DNA of 6,044 nt, taken from the NCBI RefSeq assembly GCF_000688655.1, contig NZ_JIBO01000020.1, positions 27,389 through 33,432 on the forward strand, given 5' to 3'. Every line of letters starts with the position of its first letter. The stretch's first letter is position 1. The notes under the pieces are model-generated. The model ran no database searches. It was given only the letters and a program-made list of their open reading frames with translations, and was not told the DNA's origin. The translations under genes and the position numbers were made by a program. Shown in pieces: positions 5,899 through 6,044 of this stretch. Source of the DNA: Lonsdalea quercina subsp. quercina. GTDB lineage: Bacteria > Pseudomonadota > Gammaproteobacteria > Enterobacterales > Enterobacteriaceae.

Positions 5899-6044
5899 TT
5901 CTCTCTTCTCCCAACAGGCGACATCCCACGGACGTTCTCCATTTCTCCCAATTGCAAGGTGAACTCCAGCAACGCCGCATTCTTCGAATGGCGGCGGGTT
6001 TGTCGAAGCTGGGGGGCTGCAGCCAGCGGGTGTCCCGCCAGACG
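5895..6044 (-). CDS. hofN: HofN C-terminus, PilN-like assembly protein (5' part outside window)
   Basis: The minus strand is open from the window edge for 49 codons and ends in TGA, which overlaps the hofO ATG (ATGA). The residues include LRQTRRHSKNAALLEFTLQL and a basic tail ending GRREK. PilN-like proteins end in a small periplasmic ferredoxin-like domain whose last strand resembles LEFTLQL; E. coli HofN has FEYQL at this place. No start codon or membrane segment is in view. The assignment therefore rests mainly on synteny with hofO, hofP and hofQ and on the coupled overlap. Confidence 0.8.
   Translation of the reverse strand, partial: RLAGHPLAAAPQLRQTRRHSKNAALLEFTLQLGEMENVRGMSPVGRREK

Noticed and set aside
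5591..5980. Minus-strand ORF of 129 codons overlapping hofO and hofN
   Set aside because: It is in a different frame from hofO and hofN, which show the family motifs and the ATGA overlap; no plausible function.

Overview
The window reads as a conserved chromosomal stretch of an enterobacterium (Gammaproteobacteria, Enterobacterales). Every gene lies on the minus strand, so transcription runs from high to low coordinates. Gene order, from right to left, is hofN (3' end only), hofO, hofP, hofQ, a 316-bp gene-free region, aroK, aroB, damX, dam (5' part only). This is the order known from Escherichia coli. AroK, AroB and Dam look almost like the E. coli proteins, while DamX and the Hof proteins are clearly diverged. 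That pattern, the short DamX and the overall base composition suggest a Pectobacterium/Brenneria/Dickeya-like member (Pectobacteriaceae). The genus is an inference I could not test.

Right part (3663-6044): the distal half of the hof (com/pil-like) operon. It encodes inner-membrane assembly proteins HofN and HofO, the periplasmic PilP-like HofP and the outer-membrane secretin HofQ. The three junctions visible are all 4-nt ATGA stop/start overlaps, which points to tight translational coupling. Homologues of these genes form the alignment complex and secretin of type IV pili and DNA-uptake machines. In E. coli the operon is linked to use of external DNA as a nutrient.

Middle (3347-3662): the only gap over 300 bp. 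It holds a bulged stem-loop just after hofQ, two good sigma70-type promoter candidates pointing toward aroK, an 8-bp inverted repeat between them, and a GC-rich hairpin in the presumed aroK leader. I see no classical intrinsic terminator.

Left part (1-3346): the start of the dam superoperon. AroK (shikimate kinase) and AroB (3-dehydroquinate synthase) serve aromatic amino-acid biosynthesis. DamX is a SPOR-domain membrane protein of the division septum. Dam is the GATC adenine methyltransferase, cut by the window edge after residue 154. Intergenic gaps are 52, 127 and 77 nt, without a convincing terminator, which fits co-transcription.

I found no mobile element, CRISPR array, tRNA/rRNA gene or foreign island, and no evidence for an undescribed system. 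The points worth a second look are modest: the shortened cytoplasmic part of DamX, the choice of aroK start and its leader hairpin, the weak dam initiation region with a 3-codon mini-ORF, and the structured hofQ-aroK intergenic region.
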